Shown one piece after another: positions 5,644 through 7,295 of a DNA stretch of 7,295 nt. Origin of the DNA: Candidatus Zixiibacteriota bacterium (GTDB taxonomy: Bacteria; Zixibacteria; MSB-5A5; RBG-16-43-9); contig JAOUFL010000115.1 in NCBI GenBank assembly GCA_029858245.1, forward strand, positions 1 through 7,295, given 5' to 3'. A program made the translations under genes and the position numbers. A model generated the notes under the pieces. That model ran no database searches and was not told the origin of the DNA. It was given only the letters and a program-made list of their open reading frames with translations. Every line of letters begins with the position of its first letter. Position 1 is the stretch's first letter.

Positions 5644-7295
5644 TTACCTTCCAATTCCCAGTACCTTGAAGATGAAGGCGTATTCAAAAGCGATCTCCTT
5701 TAGATAATCATACCGACCGGAGGCACCACCATGACCTGCACCCATATTGGTTTTGAGCAGAAGAAGGTTGGTATCGGTTTTCAAAGCTCTGAGTTTGGCG
5801 GTCCATTTAGCTGGTTCCCAGTAGGCAACCCGGGGATCGTTTAAACCTGCGGAGATGAGCAAATTCGGGTAATCCCTGGTCTCAACGTTGTCGTAGGGAG
5901 AATAAGATCTGATGTAGTCGTAATATTCTTTATTGTGGGGATTGCCCCATTCCTCATATTCTGTGACCGTCAAGGGTATGGTGGGATCCATCATAGTGTT
6001 CACCACATCCACAAAGGGCACTTCTGCAATTACTATCTTGAAAAGATCCGGTCGCATATTGGTTATGGCACCCATAAGAAGGCCACCGGCACTTCCCCCG
6101 GTGGCAACCAGTTTATCACTGGAAGTATATTTTTCCGCTATAAGATACTCCGCACAGGCAATGAAATCGGTAAAGGTATTTCTCTTTTTTAGCAGTTTTC
6201 CATCCTCATACCAGTACCTGCCCATCTCCCCACCACCACGTACATGGGCGATGGCATAAATGAACCCCCGATTCAAAAGGCTTAAGCGGTTTGACGAAAA
6301 ATAGGGCTCCGAGCTTATGCCATAGGAACCATACCCATCCAGAAGCAAAGGATTATTTCCCTCTTTAGTTATCCCCTTTTTAAAAACCAGAGAGATAGGA
6401 ACGGCAGTCCCGTCTTTGGCTCTGGCAAAAATCCTTTCCGACTGATATAAGGAAGGATCATATCCACCCAGGACTTCAGATTGTTTTTTAAGCTCACGCG
6501 TTCTGTTATCCATATTATAATCGAATACCGACTCCGGAGTCAGCAGGGAGGTATAGGTGAAACGAAGTATATTGGTATTAAAATCGGGGTTTTCAGCTTT
6601 CCACAAGGTATAAACCGGTTCAAGGAACTCCACGTTATGTACCACACCGGTGGATAAATCTGCGATCCGAATTTTCTTCAGTCCATTCTCCCTTTCATAA
6701 ATGACTAAATGATTTTTGAAAGGCTCTATTCTATCTATTTTAACGGAATCCCTGTGCGGGATTATTTCTACCCAATTCTCCCTGGAAGGGTTTTCAACTG
6801 ATGTCTCCATAAGCTTGAAGTTTTTGGCATTATCGTTTGTCAGAATGTAGAATTTATTACCGTGGTGTTCAACCGAATATTCCATTTCATACTGGCGGGG
6901 GTGAATTATTTTGAAATCGCCCGAAGGGTTTTCCGCATCCAGAAAATGCACTTCCGTGGTGGTAATGCTCTCAAGACTCATAAAAATATAGGCTTTGCTT
7001 TTTGATTTAGACAGATTCAGATAATAAGCCTCGTCTTTTTCATGATATAAGAGACTATCATCACTGGAGTTTGTTCCCAGTTTATGCCGGTAGAGTTTGT
7101 AAGGCCGCTTGATTTCATCCAGCGTGCTGTAGAAAAGGGTCATATTATCGTTACCCCATTCCATTAAGTCAGAGGCATTGGGAATTATATCTTCAAGCAG
7201 TTTACCGCTATTTAGATTTTTCACATAGACGGTATAGTTTTCTGCTCCTGAGGTATCCACTGAATATGCCAGAAGCTGATGGTTGGGGCTTATGC
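5644..7295 (-). CDS. ptrB: Oligopeptidase B (S9A prolyl oligopeptidase family), N-terminus beyond the right edge
   Basis: The frame is open to the window edge. The GTG at 7258-7260 is not the real start, because upstream codons continue a conserved propeller stretch (SPNHQLLAYSVD). About 549 residues are visible, and alignment of the catalytic serine with that of E. coli PtrB suggests about 130 are missing. The first part is beta-propeller. The C-terminal alpha/beta-hydrolase domain has YAIAHVRGGGEMGRYWYEDGK, the nucleophile in GGSAGG (Ser codon 6091-6093), Asp in LNDPRVAYWEP (5836-5838) and His in GAGHGG (5731-5733). TEYEEWGNP preserves both glutamates that give E. coli oligopeptidase B its preference for Arg/Lys (E576, E578), which argues against a proline-specific enzyme. 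The enzyme cleaves peptides after basic residues, usually in the cytoplasm or periplasm; the missing N-terminus hides any signal peptide. It converges on the phosphoesterase gene. Confidence 0.95.
   Translation of the reverse strand, partial: ISPNHQLLAYSVDTSGAENYTVYVKNLNSGKLLEDIIPNASDLMEWGNDNMTLFYSTLDEIKRPYKLYRHKLGTNSSDDSLLYHEKDEAYYLNLSKSKSKAYIFMSLESITTTEVHFLDAENPSGDFKIIHPRQYEMEYSVEHHGNKFYILTNDNAKNFKLMETSVENPSRENWVEIIPHRDSVKIDRIEPFKNHLVIYERENGLKKIRIADLSTGVVHNVEFLEPVYTLWKAENPDFNTNILRFTYTSLLTPESVFDYNMDNRTRELKKQSEVLGGYDPSLYQSERIFARAKDGTAVPISLVFKKGITKEGNNPLLLDGYGSYGISSEPYFSSNRLSLLNRGFIYAIAHVRGGGEMGRYWYEDGKLLKKRNTFTDFIACAEYLIAEKYTSSDKLVATGGSAGGLLMGAITNMRPDLFKIVIAEVPFVDVVNTMMDPTIPLTVTEYEEWGNPHNKEYYDYIRSYSPYDNVETRDYPNLLISAGLNDPRVAYWEPAKWTAKLRALKTDTNLLLLKTNMGAGHGGASGRYDYLKEIAFEYAFIFKVLGIGR

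Noticed and set aside
7258..7260. GTG as the start of the oligopeptidase B gene
   Set aside because: The frame stays open to the edge and the upstream codons encode a conserved propeller motif, so the true start is outside the window.
1..7295. Defence island, biosynthetic cluster, CRISPR array or mobile element
   Set aside because: No nuclease, toxin, transposase, integrase, modular synthase or regularly spaced repeat was found; gene content is metabolic and redox housekeeping plus one exported enzyme.

Overview
The window reads as an AT-rich bacterial chromosome segment with ordinary codon use. Seven of its eight genes lie on the minus strand and one, a secreted metallophosphoesterase, lies on the plus strand. 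No RNA gene, insertion sequence, phage gene or CRISPR array is visible. The best taxonomic hint is the type I dockerin pair at the C-terminus of the phosphoesterase (each half contains NYLFKSG). This style of tail is common on secreted proteins of Zixibacteria and other little-cultured phyla of the FCB/WOR-3 neighbourhood. The assignment is inference and cannot be settled from this window.

Layout from left to right. Positions 1-828 (minus) hold the N-terminal 276 residues of a PLP-dependent trans-sulfuration enzyme that runs off the left edge. Positions 889-1392 (minus) encode a TlpA/ResA-type thiol-disulfide oxidoreductase, probably membrane-anchored, just upstream of it and probably co-transcribed. 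An AT-rich spacer follows, with a clear intrinsic terminator at 1620-1645 that closes the next minus-strand unit. That unit, in transcription order, is a stand-alone CBM48/AMPK-beta-like glycogen-binding protein (3900-3604), a mono-cluster [4Fe-4S] ferredoxin (3532-3278), a cysteine-rich DUF3795 protein (3244-2777) and a short-form M29 aminopeptidase (2673-1720). A 10-bp perfect inverted repeat sits between the CBM48 gene and the ferredoxin.

A divergent intergenic region (3901-4171) separates this unit from the plus-strand gene for a secreted calcineurin-like phosphoesterase with a PAP-type N-terminal domain and a dockerin pair (4172-5527). It converges on the 3' end of an oligopeptidase B gene (5644 to beyond 7295, minus), with a nested inverted-repeat structure in the gap that looks like the ptrB terminator.

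Functionally, the window mixes amino-acid, peptide and sulfur housekeeping (trans-sulfuration enzyme, M29 aminopeptidase, oligopeptidase B), thiol and iron-sulfur redox proteins (TlpA, ferredoxin, DUF3795) and one exported enzyme. I see no convincing undescribed multi-gene system. The points most worth a second look are the ferredoxin-DUF3795 pair with the hairpin before it, the dockerin-tailed phosphoesterase lacking the purple-acid-phosphatase tyrosine, the shortened M29 active-site loop, and the nested inverted repeats at 5536-5622.
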